Assembly (NCBI GenBank): GCA_036023115.1
Contig: JAYKKT010000088.1
Coordinates: 2,307,501-2,371,500, forward strand
Length of the DNA stretch: 64,000 nucleotides
Direction: 5' to 3'
Origin: Brasenia schreberi
Taxonomy: Eukaryota > Streptophyta > Magnoliopsida > Nymphaeales > Cabombaceae
Made by a program: the position numbers and the translations under genes. Numbering within the stretch: position 1 is the stretch's first letter; each line of letters starts with the position of its first letter. Shown here in pieces: positions 12,319 through 23,741 of the stretch. The notes below the pieces were generated by a model. That model ran no database searches and was not told where the DNA came from. It saw nothing but the letters and a program-made list of their open reading frames with translations.

Positions 12319-12323
<5 letters not shown>

Positions 12324-13018
12324 TTGTATACAAACTTCTAAACTATTTTATTGTGGAGCATGGATGGTTGAGAATCGAAAATAGAAAGTAAATAGTACAT
12401 AATGGACAATGAAGTATGTTTTAAAAAGTAAATATACATTTTTATTTTTGATTTTCAATTTTAACCTTTGATGGATCAAATAGTTCAAATTTGTTTGGAT
12501 GAAGTTTGCACATAAGTAGTTTGCATGGTTGAAAATTGTATATCTAAAAAACAAAATGTATATAATGTATTATCATAAGTGTATTTATTCACGTACACAC
12601 TTTTTACTTTTTTGCTTTAAACTATCTCTCTATATATAATTCAACCCCATACTCAGTCTCCAACTTAAATGGGAGTGTATGGGGACACAAATGAGGCTTA
12701 TATTATATATATCTCCATTGCATTGCTTGTTGATTTTGGACTTTAGAAAGCATCTCGAAAGAAAGCACTTAACTTGAAGCGATTCCATTGGTTTGCCAAC
12801 CGAACTAACGTTGAGAAACAAGCATAGCAAAATGAAAAAGGTTGTTCGTCCCTTGTTTATCAATGAAAATCTTGTTTGTAGGCCCAATCAAAGATGGCAA
12901 TGGGATAGATCGGGGATGGACATACCTGTATCCGGCCCGACTCAAACCTTAACATCGTGGAGACGGGCTCAAGTTCTCTTTTTCATAATGGGTAACGGGA
13001 TCAGCATAGGACAAAAAG

Positions 13019-13019
<1 letters not shown>

Positions 13020-13057
<38 letters not shown>
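13020..13057. repeat. (TA)n microsatellite
   Basis: About 19 TA units inside AT-rich, non-coding DNA. Confidence 0.95.
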
Positions 13058-13061
<4 letters not shown>

Positions 13062-13805
13062 GAAAAGTAGTACATATATAATATTATTCATACATAATCT
13101 TACATAAACATTTCTATCATTTCATCTTTAAGATTAACTATAGATATTTGAATTAAAAAGTATATTTGTACTTTATATTTAATGCACCATACATACATAC
13201 ATATATATATATACAAAATAATTCAAATCTCTGATCTCAAAGATCAAACAGCGAATATATTTTAGTAACACTATGTAATTTAAACATTATACAACTACTA
13301 TTTCCTTAAATATGTATATATATATATATAAAGAGAGAGAGAGAGAATGAGAGTTGTTGGACTCTCTTTGATGTCATACTCTCCTAGTGATCATAACGGT
13401 TTAATCGATCTCATAAACGGTTAAAAGCAATCACTAGGGTGCTCGAATACCCGACTCTCTCTTGAGTTTGCATCCTTCCCAATCTCTCTCTTGCCTCCTC
13501 CTGTGCTCCATCATCCTCCCCCTTTCTCTCTCTTTCGTCCCCCTCTGATGCACCACCATCAATTGGACCGATATGATCGCCTAACAAACAGGTTAGGTAT
13601 CAAGCTAGGGCATCTTGAACCTATCAGTTCGGGTTGGGGTTGCACTGATAGAGTCAATATGCCATACCTAATCAACATGAACACCAAATTACGAGGCATT
13701 TCATCATCCATTTATAATTTTCACTAGAAAAGTTAACTATTGATCAGGAAAATGTAAGTCTCAGAGTTTCTGCTATACAATTTTCTTAAAATTTATGCTG
13801 ATAGA

Positions 13806-14077
13806 GGTGGCACCAATAGAAGATAAAATGAGAGAATATCATTTAAGATGGTTTGAACAAGAAAATAAAAAAAGAACCCGTAAGAAGGTTAGAAAAACTA
13901 AATTTGGAAAGTATTAAAAGAGCTAGAGGACGACCACAAAAGTGTGGGAAAGAAACAGTAAAAAATGATCTAGCTTATTGTGAGGCTAACATGCCACACG
14001 ATAGGGATATGTGGAAACAAAGAATCCATGTAGCTGACCCCGTCTAGTATGGGAAAAGGCTTAGTTGTTGTTGTTGT
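13806..14077 (+). mobile_element. 3'-terminal fragment of an RTE LINE
   Basis: Plus-strand remnant of the LINE C-terminus (LEKLNLESIKRARGRPQKC and ETVKNDLAYCEANM), then the conserved 3' UTR (ccccgtctagtatgggaaaagg) and a (GTT)n tail. Flanking TATGCTGATAGAG (left) and TATGGTGATAGGA (right) look like a decayed target-site duplication of about 13 bp. Confidence 0.85.
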
Positions 14078-14079
14078 TA

Positions 14080-14170
14080 TGGTGATAGGAGTGGGACAAG
14101 GCGCATGCAGGTCAACATGAAGATGAGAATCGAACTCCCGCCCACTCATTTGAGGCCTGGCGCTATTTTC
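14080..14170 (-). mobile_element. SINE-like tRNA-derived fragment
   Basis: The minus strand carries GGGAGTTCGATTCTC, a near-canonical Pol III B box. The rest is short and degenerate. Confidence 0.4.
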
Positions 14171-14349
14171 TCCACATCGCAACCCAAAAAAAAGGAAACA
14201 TGAAGATCCACAAGCTTGAACTTTCACATTGGAATTGTGCTCTCCATTTTCTAAGCATGAATTATTGATCCTCATATATAATAATTATTGAATTTATTCA
14301 AAATAGTCTAGTGACAATTTTTTGTAGTCACAAATATATTGATTTTCTT

Positions 14350-14430
14350 ATCATCTTTTTCTTTTTTTCTTTTATTGAGAGGCCCAAGTCTAATACACAC
14401 CCCTATGAGAATCGAACTCGCCGCCTGCCA
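14350..14430 (-). mobile_element. SINE-like tRNA-derived fragment
   Basis: The minus strand carries GGCGAGTTCGATTCTC (B box) and then GTGTGTATTAGAC, as in the tail of the neighbouring copy at 14.5-14.64 kb, and ends in an oligo-A stretch (plus-strand T run at 14351-14374). Confidence 0.45.
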
Positions 14431-14514
14431 GTGAGCGTGAAAGAATCCTACCGGATATTTCATATTATCTTGTCAAATTGTACTCATCGACCGTGATCGT
14501 ATTAAAAGCAGGTC

Positions 14515-14640
14515 AACTCAAAGGTGACCGTTGTTGGTGGTGGGGAGCCGTTGTTGGTGGTGGGGAGTTCGACTTAAAAAGGATGTATGTGTGTGGGTGC
14601 GTATTAGGCTCTGACCTCCTCTTGTAAAAAAAAAAACTCA
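14515..14640 (+). mobile_element. SINE-like copy with poly(A) tail and internal 24-bp repeat
   Basis: Plus-strand GGGGAGTTCGACTTAAAAAGG resembles a B box; the downstream sequence matches the tail of the 14.35-kb fragment, and an 11-base A run ends it at 14637. The segment ccgttgttggtggtggggag occurs twice in tandem (14529-14568). Confidence 0.45.
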
Positions 14641-15607
14641 AAGGTGACCCAATTCCTGCCTATGCTTTTTGGATTCAGTTTGTGTTTGGGTCACCATTGA
14701 TATCACAGTCATGTTCGGTTCCACTTGTCCTTGAACATGAAACACGAATCAAACAGAAATCAACCTGGTTTTGGTTTCAGTTCAAAGTTACTAGTTTTGC
14801 TTCTATTTTCCAGTTTAGGTTTAAAATAGTAAAAGTTATTTTAAAAGTTTGAAAACAGATTATTTATAAAGATAAATTTACCTACACAAAGTCTCCGGTT
14901 AGGTTGTGGTTTTGAGTCTGATTTGATTAGTTTCAATTTCATAAACTTTAGCTCAATTTGAAAAGAAAAACGTTTAGATGTATATTAGAGTTCACTTCTA
15001 TGTATGAAATGAAAACACAATTCATATGAAATGTATTTAAATTCAGATATATTAAGAAGAATGAAGTGTGTGGGAAATAATAATAAATTTATAAATTATA
15101 AAAAAAGGTGATACATTTTATTTACTTATCGTCCTTTATAAAACTTTTTAAAACCAGGGTCCGTATCGGTTTCGGGTTTGTGGGATAGACAACTGCTGTC
15201 CCGCCCTTACCTCGATCTCGATCAGGGATTTGTTTACTTAGCCCTCCTCGTCCCATCCCTACATCCTCTTTCCACTCTTTGAATTCGTGTCGTCGACAAA
15301 CTGATTTTTTAACACGATATATTTATTCACATGTCAACTTATACTGTATCTTGTATATACGCCGTATATACGCCGTAATTAGCACAAGTCGATAAGAACG
15401 GTATCGGCTGCTCACGGCCCTTGAGAGAGAGAGAGAGAAACTATGGAAGCTACTAGAAATCTAGGACTCTTGGGAGAAAGGAATAGATTTTGGAAGCTAC
15501 TAGAAGGAGAATAAAAAGTCTCTTCTCCTACCCACGCAGGGTTGGTTTTAGCACTTCTTTGTTTGCAACCCTCTTTCAGAAACGCACGAACAGAGACAGA
15601 GATAGAG
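14641..15607. other. intergenic to HIP upstream region
   Basis: GGTTC-type repeat remains (14.65-14.95 kb), then unique AT-rich DNA. A GA run (15425-15437) precedes the gene. I see no convincing TATA box; tgtatatacgccgtatatacg at about 15353-15373 is the only candidate. Confidence 0.4.
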
Positions 15608-18600
15608 ATGGATGCGGCGAAGCTGAAGCAACTAAAGCTGTTCGTCGATCAGTGCAAGGAGAACCCTGCGGTTCTCGCAGACCCTTCGATCTCTTTCTTC
15701 AGAGACTACCTCGAGAGGTATCACAATCCCCCCAAACGCCCCTTCTCTCTCTCTCTCTCTCTGAAATTCCATTTGTCAATCTGGGTTTTCTTTTGTTGTG
15801 TGTGGTCCTTTATCCTGGGTGATAGTTATTTGTTTATTTTTCAGCTTAGGTGCAAAGCTGCCTCCTGCAGCATACGAGCACGGAGAGTCTCCGAAGCCGC
15901 GGTATGAGGTGAAGTTCCTCTTCCGATTGTTCGTCTGTTGATTCCTTCAGTTGGTTGTAATTGATATGGTTATCATTGGTAATCTGTAGTGACTTGTTTG
16001 GGTTATCAGCATAATATGGAAACTGGGCGTTCTAGAATTGTGGTATTAGTAGATCACTATATCCCTCTAGGGGTTCTGTTTCTTGTAAACGGATTTTGGT
16101 GCCTTTTCCTTATTGTGAACTGATGGTGTAGAATATCTTCAATTGGGCAGTGATAGATATGTTGATAAAGAGCCCTTGGATCTGGCTGTAAAATGTGATT
16201 TTGCATTCTTATTGCTTATATTCTTCGTTGTGTGCATGCGCTGCAAGGAATCGGACGCTTCTATCGTCTTCCAAATCGAGAAAGTATTTCATTTTGCTGG
16301 AAGATGTAGTTTTCGTAAGGAATGACGATGAAAATGTGATTTTGCATTCGTATTGCTTATTGTCTTCGTCGTGTGCATGCGCTGCAAGGAATCGGACGCT
16401 TCTATCGTCTTGCAAATCGCGAAAGTATTTCATTTTGCTGGAAGTTGTAGTTTTCGTAAGTAATGGCGATGAAATGCAATGGTGGTTTGACTTTTCATGA
16501 GAGAACTTTGAATTGGCAGATGGTGTTCGATCCCACCCTATTTATCCAAGAAAAAAAACTAGGGAATCAAACATAATGCTATGCAGTTTCTCGACAATCT
16601 ACTTTCATGGGCATGCGATTGATCTGAGTGCCTCTTTAAACTTGGTTTTCAATCAAAGGGAGCTATAAGATGCAGTAAATTGATCACGTCCCCCTCCTCT
16701 TTAAGCTTGGTGCATTTAGCCATCAAACTAATTCTGGTGTTTTATACAGAGAAACTGACCTTTCCACATAATCAATAAGTAAAACTTGTTGAACTTAGCG
16801 CTTTTATGAGTCCCTTAATGTTTGCAGCTGAGAACTTCTTTTTATCAACTCGACCTTCTGTGAGTGTTGTGTGACGCATATCGTATCGTGTATCGCTGGG
16901 CTCCACGATACGGGCGTATCGTATCGTATCGTACTTTAATATTAAAATAATGCAAAAATTAATTAAAAATCAATAGAAATTAGTAAAAATCCGAAAAAAA
17001 TCAGGAAAAAATCAGGAAAAATCTGGTAATTGCTTTAAATTCATATACTGTAAGTTACAGATTGAGCATTCAACATTGAACAATTGCATCCAAATTTACA
17101 TATTTTGAATCCAAAAAATGAAATACAGATTATAGACACAGTTACATTTTATAAATTGTAATCTGGATCATCAACTATATAATCTTCATCTTCTCCTTGT
17201 TGCAGATCCTCATCATCATTATCAGCGACACCTTCTTCTTGGAAATCAAATTCTTCATCTCCTTGATGTTGTTGCGCTCCTTCCAAATTAATCCAAGCAA
17301 CGTCTTCTTCAGTTAGGAGGGCATTTTCTTCAATGTCTTCCATAACCCAATCTTCTAATATATCAAAATTATCCGAACTTATTAGATCGAACTGACTTTC
17401 TTCTCTATTTACTTTTTTCAATTGCCTACGACAAACAAAGATAAACAATTAGTAAATAATATTAACAATTGAAGACTGAAGTTAAACAATATTGAATTGA
17501 AAATTTGAAAGTAATACAACATTACCTTTTACGAAGGCGTATGTTACAACAAATATAAACTAAATCATTTAGTCTTTTGTGTTCCAACCTGTTGCGCTTC
17601 TTTGTATGGATGTGTTAAAAAACACTCCAATTTCTTTCACAACCTGTTGCACTACAGGTTTGGCTTAAGACTCTCATTGCAAAATCTTTAAGGTTTGGAT
17701 AATCAGTTCCAAACCTGTTCCACCAAACATCTGTAGAAAAAGACAAACATTATAGACATAATCCATAGTAATGTAAGAAGAAACTTAAATATGAAAATAA
17801 ACAATTTACCTAGACGCATCGTAGTGCGGTTGCAAATTATAACTGGCAAACCCAAGTGAAGAGCATTATCATATATCTCCATCTCTCGATGTATCGCATC
17901 TGCTATGCTCTTATCAGGGACTAATCTGTCAATACATTCAATGATTGCTCGATTAACCTCACCGTCCCTTTTGAAGGTTGTTGAGTACCTGAATGATGGG
18001 TTTAGATAGTAGGCTACTGCATGAATAGGCTGATGCAATTGTTTATTCCATCTACTATCAATTATTTTCCACACAGGCATATAATCTCTCTTTTTTCTAT
18101 TAAAGTTATTTTTGATCGCTTCTTTTGCCCTGTTCATAGCTTCATAAAGGTAGCCCATAGATGGTTTCTCCTCGCTGTCAGTCAATCTCAAAACTTTCAC
18201 TAAAGGACAGGCAATTTTTAATAATCTAACACATGCATTCCAAAATAAACTTCTAAAAACTGTTTCTACAATCTCATTCAACTTTTTATTCCTTTTGTTT
18301 TGAGGAACTCTGCAAATTGTTGCCACTCATCTGAGAACATTCTCTTTAAAGCTTGCTTCTGTCTCACAATACTCTGTACAGATAAGAAGTTTGTTGCGAA
18401 CCGAGTTGTAGCTGTGCGAAGAAGCTCTGCACCTTCTGTGTATCTTCTCATCATACACAAAACAAATGCACGGTTGTAAATGAATTTTGTAATATCTTGG
18501 CAACACTGAGTTGCTGCCTTTATTTCATCCATCTCACCAATGTCCTCGAGGATGAGATCCAAACAATGGGTTGCACATAGTGTCCAGTAGAAAGTCCCAT

Positions 18601-20574
18601 AAATATCAGTTAACTCCTTCCCAACTGCTTTGTAGTTAGCTGCATTATTTGTAATTAATTTGACTATATTTTCTAGCCCAACCTCCTGTATAACCTTATC
18701 AAATTCCTGTCGTAGGATCTCTGCAGTGTGCCTTTCTTCTGACATATCTAGAGATCTCAAAAACATGAGTCCTTTAGGACAATATAAAAGAAAGTTTAGC
18801 AATGTCCTTCCTCGCCTATCGGTCCATCCATCTGCCATGATAGTGCATCTCGTTTCCTTCCACGACAGTCTCAAAGTCGAACAATATTGCTGCACTTCAA
18901 TGACGGTCTGATCTAATATCTTTCCTCTCAACTTCTGATAAGGGGGCATCCTGTATCCTGGACCAATGTTAGCAATTGCATCTGCCATTGCTTGAAAATA
19001 AAAACTGTTTGTTGCATTAAATGGAATGCATGCATCATAAAACCATCTTTCCACTGCAAGGTCTGCCTGATCATGCGGTTGTTCTGAAGCCATAGCAGCA
19101 CGAATTTCAGGTTGAGCACCAGGTGTAGTGGAAGGAGAAAAGAGCGAATGTACGGTAGAAGAAGTTATTCCTCTACTCCTTCTTGAACTTCTTCTTCTGC
19201 CACCTCCAAAGTCTTCCGTTGCAGCCCTCTTTCTCCTGCTAGGTGCTCGCGAACTGCTACTACCAATCTCTGTTCTAGCAAGGCAAACTATCAGTGAATC
19301 CAACTCCAGTGACAGTAGCATCATCAACTTCTTCACACATCTGGAAATCATCCTTTTGTTGTCTCCTTTCCTGTATGCTCTCAATCATCTGCAAGCATTG
19401 TCATTTAATACCTTCTGTCACACTTCTAACTCTGCTTGTGCATGGAGCAACTTCTTTCCTGGTTCTTGCTAGGTGGTGTTTCAACCTTCAAATTCCACCA
19501 CTAACCACCTTTTCACAAAATAAGCATCTAATTTTTAACCTTGAACCCTCAACTGGTATATCCCACTGCCATGCCGGATCATCAGACCGATAATGAGAGT
19601 CTCTACCACCCCTTCCTGCCATCTCAATGGAGTACTTTAATTCAAATAAAAACCAGAAAATAAAAGCACTTCGTAAATCCCCAATCTTCAAATAACACTC
19701 AAATGGAGTGTCTCCCACTTCATGAATGCAATAAAAATCATATACACACACTTAATAACTTCATATTTTGTCATTAAAAAAAAACAAAATAACACAAAAA
19801 AACAACAAATATAAAAGAAAAAAATGGAAAAAAATATTAAAAATATACCTAAATCCGAGTTTAGAGGCTTGCACGGACATTGTAGTGCACGATTTTAGAG
19901 CTTTGAACACCAAGGAGGCGAAAACCGACTCTTAGGGAGCTTGAGGAACCCAAAAGGAGAGAGGAAACCCGCGAAAAATCACGGGTTTCGGTCGGCCCAG
20001 GACCCTTTATAAGGGTCCCACGATACGGTGCGATACACCCGCATTTACGATACGGATAACACTGCCTTCTGTATCTTATGGCTGATGATGAACTTGTGTT
20101 GAAGTTCATTATACTTTGATTTACATTATCATGTAGAAAATTCGGCTCATAGACATGTGATCTTGTGCCCTATCATGATTGTTTGAAATTTATCCTCATA
20201 TTGAGATGTTTTAAGAGTATATGGGAGCCAACTTTTGTTGTCTGATTGAAATTAAATGTGACTTTGAAGCATACACTTAGTCATGCTGATGTCCATTTTA
20301 TTTCTCAAGTGTGAAATTTACTTGATTGTGTTTGTATCAATTAGAACAATTATGAACAAAGTGAGACAGAGACACCAATTCAATTCTTCAATAGATGGCA
20401 AGTAAGGTGTTGCTAGGCGCCTCAAATGCTCTAGCAGAAATATCATGTTTTTACTACAAGTTTCTAGTTGCGGTTTTCTTATATATTAAAGCCTAGCTCC
20501 CTTGAAATGGGTTTGTGGCGCAAGTGGCAAGTCAATAGAGTTCTGAATTTAGTTTCATATGCGTGTTTGTATTA

Positions 20575-20667
<93 letters not shown>

Positions 20668-23600
20668 TTTTCTAAGGTATATTTTTGCTTGGTGTGCTCA
20701 AGAACAGAAAAGCGCAGCTTTTGAAGAAAGTGATGATGACATGCAAGACTTTGAAGAAGAGCATGTTCACGAACAGCCAGATGAAGAGGAACCTGAAATA
20801 GTTGAATCTGATGTTGAGCTAGAAGGTGAAACTGTAGAACCTGACAACGATCCGCATCAGAAGGTATGCCAAGGCCTCAGCATAGGCATGGAAAATTTTC
20901 ATTTCATTACGGAACCTACAGTGCACGTAAAGACACACAAGAACAAAGCGAGGAACAACCCTTGTTTTTGTGTCAAGATATCTCTCACTGGTTCTCTGAT
21001 GTCCTTTGTAGATGGGAGATCCGTCTGATGAGGTTACTGATGAAAGTCGTGATGCATCTCAAATGTCAAAAGCAAAAGCAATGGAGTCACTTTCTGAAGG
21101 TAGTTATGGTCCGATTGCATAAATGGCTGTTGCTTATTTTATGGTCAGTGGGCTAATGTTTTTCTATTTACTGTTATCAGGTAACCTTGATGAAGCTATT
21201 GAGTATTTAACTGAGGCTATCTTGTCCAACCCTACATCAGCAATCATGTATGCTACTAGAGGTACACATTCATAAGGAAAGTAAATCCCATGATCATGTA
21301 TTCACTTCTGTTTTGTTTTGCTTAACATTTGGTGCACCTATGCAGCTGGCATATACATAAAGATGAAGAAGCCTAATGCTGCAATACGAGATGCCAATGC
21401 AGCTTTGGAGGTAGATTTGGTGTCATTCTATAGCTTTAACTATATATTTGTTAAAAGAAATTCATACTGGCTAGTTGGGGCTATCTAAAGCACTTTGGAG
21501 TTTGGACTTGATTTTTATGCATATAAATTTGCGATGGTTAAAGCTGTTTGCTGTTCTCTCAGATAAATCCTGATTCTGCGAAAGGATATAAAACTCGTGG
21601 CTTAGCACATGCATTGCTTGGTCATTGGGAAGAGGCAGCCAAGGATCTGCATGTTGCTTCAAAGTTGGATTATGATGAAGAAATCGCTGCTGCATTGAAG
21701 AAGGTAGAACTGATTACTGATTCTCATTTTAGTTATAGGATATTCTACTGTTTCCGTTGCATTAAAGTCGCATGTTTCTTATGTTGCTAAAAAGTTTTAC
21801 TTATTTTACATTTGGTATTAAGAATGCATATGGTTATGGTGTGACTGATTGCAGGTCGAACCTAATGCCCATAAACTTGAAGAGCATCATCGGAAATATG
21901 AGCGTCTGCGTAAAGAAAGGGAACAAAAGAGACTTGAGCGTGAGAGACAACGCCGCCGAGCTGAAGCACAGGTGAGGAAATTTGCCTTGTATAACCGTAA
22001 TTGGCAGAGCAATGTTGGATTCGAGAAGCACTGTAGGAAATACAATTGGAATTTTGATTTTCCAAAATTTGTGAATTATTTGGAGAAGTTAGAAGTGTAG
22101 GAAGCAGCATGGAGAAACTTTATGCAAGGTGTTTTGGTTCTCATCCAACGAACAGAAACTAAGCCTTTTCCCAAGCTAAGTGAGGATCGAGGACATGGAT
22201 TGTAGGTCACCATTTTGAACTCGATCTTGTACAGTAATATCATTTAACTCAAAAAAAAAGAACAAGATTATGTTTTATTGTTTCCTTCAAACACTTTAGA
22301 GGTGTTCCTCCCTCTTCTAAGGTGAGCACTGTCGAAATTCTCACACCTCTTTGCTGAAGCTGGGTCTTCCAATTCATGTGAGCATGATCTTATAAATAAA
22401 TAGGAACTAATGGTGATGGAAATCTGGATTTGATAAATGGCAAGATCATAACTATTTGTTTTTGCTTGTATTCCCCAGGTACTTATTTTGAGTGCTTCGG
22501 ATGATTATGTGATTTAAATTGGTCATATTAGAATCTTTAATTGTTGGCAGGCTGCGTATGAGAAAGCCAAGAAGCAAGAGCAATCTTCTTCCAGAAGGCC
22601 GGCTGGGGGAATGCCTGGTGGATTTCCGGGTGGAATGCCTGGAGGATTTCCTGGTGGATTTCCGGGTGGAATGCCTGGAGGATTTCCTGGTGGAATGCCT
22701 GGAGGGTCCCCAGGTGCCATGCCGGGAGAGTTCCCGGGCGCAATGCCAGGCGGAATGCCTGGCAATATTGACATGAGCAAGATTTTAAAAGCAAGTTTTT
22801 CAGTACCAATTACTTGACTGTATCTCAGTTTGATTTTACTGCAAATTCATTCATATCTAATATGTAGGTACTAATTAAGGTTTGTTTATGAAAATTTTCC
22901 AGGATCCTGAGTTGATGGCTGCGTTTAAAGACCCAGAGATCATGGCTGCTCTCCAAGATGGTATGAGTACCTCATCTGCATCCTTAAGAAACTTGGATCT
23001 AGTAAAATCGAGCACCTCATGTTTAAAGCATCTTCAAGAATTTTCCGGATCATAAGCATCTTACCTACATTTCTTAATTTTCATGTAGTGATAATGTACT
23101 CTAGATACAGGAGGGAAGTCTGAAAAAGAAGTTATAATGTTATATAAATCTTATGGCTGGTTTATATGATGCCTGATGTTCAGAATAAGTCAATGTTGGC
23201 ATTGGTCAACTAATGTTCTGGTGATTGCGCTTAAATGATTTCAGCATGTGTGTGAGTGTGTGCATGTCCACCTTTTCAATGATACTGATAGCAATTAAGT
23301 CTGTGGATTCACATATCCATGACTTCGATAGTTTCAGACTTTACCTTGATGGTCCTTTTCCTTGCATAAAGTATAGAGGTCCACCTTTTCATTATAACGA
23401 AAAACATTATTCCGGATTCAATACTTAGTGGTAAGAAGGGAGAAGGTGGAGCTTTCCCCTCGAATGTTTTGTATGTCAATTATGTTCTCAGAATTGGGAG
23501 TAGAGCCCGTATTCTTCATTTGCTTCTAACTTATTCGGTAGTTGTTCAAAAAGTAACATCATACAATCTTCTTCAACGCACCTGTTAACACCTCTGGGGG

Positions 23601-23741
23601 TGTTGTTGCGGACTCATATTTCTGTTCCCTGTTTTTGTTGCAGTAATGACAAATCCGGCCAACATTGCAAAGCACCAATCAAACCCGAAGGTTGCACCGG
23701 TCATTGCTAAGATGATGAGCAATTTCGCCAGGCCGAAGTGA
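15608..23741 (+). CDS. HIP1: Hsc70-interacting protein (HIP/ST13/FAM10 family), 11 exons
   Basis: The co-chaperone HIP binds the Hsp70 ATPase domain in the cytosol and stabilises its ADP state. My splice model is 15608-15717, 15845-15908, 20708-20863, 21012-21099, 21181-21261, 21346-21410, 21563-21703, 21855-21971, 22551-22790, 22903-22960 and 23644-23741. All phases agree and give 405 residues ending FARPK and TGA. Domains: N-terminal dimerisation segment (about 1-45, [20 protein letters not shown]), acidic linker (59-110), three TPR repeats (about 119-235, with [24 protein letters not shown] and [20 protein letters not shown]), a charged helix rich in R/E/K (236-274), a GGMPGGFP repeat block (about 293-347) and a C-terminal STI1-like DP domain ([19 protein letters not shown], then [12 protein letters not shown]). 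This is the full plant HIP layout; the thioredoxin-bearing relative TDX is excluded because no thioredoxin domain follows. Intron 2 is 4.8 kb because it holds a hAT element. Intron 9 uses GC-AG ends. The 405-residue length is close to known plant members. Confidence 0.93.
16190..16470. repeat. 141-bp tandem duplication in HIP intron 2
   Basis: Two adjacent copies, 16190-16330 and 16331-16470, share aaaatgtgattttgcattc, gtgtgcatgcgctgcaagg, aatcggacgcttctatcgtc and gaaagtatttcattttgctgg with few differences. The apparent open frames across it are not exons: HIP splices from 15908 to 20708. Confidence 0.93.
16862..20064 (-). mobile_element. hAT transposon, near full length, in HIP intron 2
   Basis: An 8-bp target duplication CCTTCTGT flanks the element at 16854-16861 and 20065-20072. 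The ends are hAT-like: left GAGTGTTGTGTGACGC, right (reverse complement) CAGTGTTATCCGTATCG, with subterminal CGTATCG repeats at both sides. The 3.2-kb body encodes a transposase on the minus strand, opposite to HIP. A 1.18-kb relative sits at 56.9-58.1 kb. Insertion in an intron, without touching splice sites, explains why HIP remains open. Confidence 0.93.
17149..19622 (-). pseudogene. hAT transposase (BED finger + DUF659 + hAT C-terminal dimerisation), disabled
   Basis: Minus-strand pieces in order: [15 protein letters not shown] and [13 protein letters not shown], a BED-type zinc finger interrupted by TGA just before [16 protein letters not shown]; a long DUF659 frame (about 18278-19384) with [19 protein letters not shown] and [16 protein letters not shown]; the catalytic-core tail (17703-18326) with [11 protein letters not shown]; the dimerisation region (about 17527-17730) with [20 protein letters not shown] followed by an in-frame TAA; and an acidic C-terminal exon (17149-17448) ending DDPDYNL. 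hAT transposases cut and paste DNA. This copy carries at least two nonsense codons and is probably inactive. Confidence 0.87.
20574..20664. repeat. (TA)n(GA)n compound microsatellite in HIP intron 2
   Basis: About 19 TA units followed by about 23 GA units, ending 43 bp before the exon 3 acceptor. Length changes here could influence recognition of that acceptor; this is inference. Confidence 0.97.
22150..22330 (-). mobile_element. old LINE 3' fragment in HIP intron 8
   Basis: Plus-strand aaactaagccttttcccaag, then acatggattgtagg and the segment catttaactc...caagattatgttttattg, match the reversed 3' UTR of RTE-like LINEs seen at 39.62 and 38.75 kb. It is strongly diverged and lacks a clear tail or target duplication. 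Confidence 0.5.
22791..22902 (+). other. GC-AG intron (HIP intron 9)
   Basis: Exon 9 ends ATT TTA AAA and the intron starts GCAAGT, a perfect match to the donor consensus apart from C for T. The acceptor is TTTTCCAG before GATCCTGAG. Using the only nearby GT instead would bring a stop codon into frame right after the junction. The GC form keeps ILK joined to DPELMAAF, as the family requires. Confidence 0.9.

Larger units (their letters stand above)
9791..13790. other. intergenic, no gene seen
   Basis: No open frame with recognisable motifs. GGTTC-type repeats occur at 10.05-10.45 and 11.4-11.53 kb, long microsatellites are listed separately, and a GGGTCGG-type repeat piece lies near 12.89-13.02 kb. 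At 11.95-12.25 kb is a GC-richer stretch I could not assign. Confidence 0.55.

Noticed and set aside
15490..15907. Overlapping frames starting upstream of the HIP start and reading through intron 1
   Set aside because: HIP starts at 15608 and splices at 15717; the longer frames run through the intron into CTCTCT repeats.
18021..19593. Plus-strand frames in the hAT region
   Set aside because: They are antisense shadows of the minus-strand transposase.
22519..22817. Frames on both strands and in three phases over the GGMPGGFP block
   Set aside because: They are shadows of the repetitive HIP exon 9 (22551-22790).
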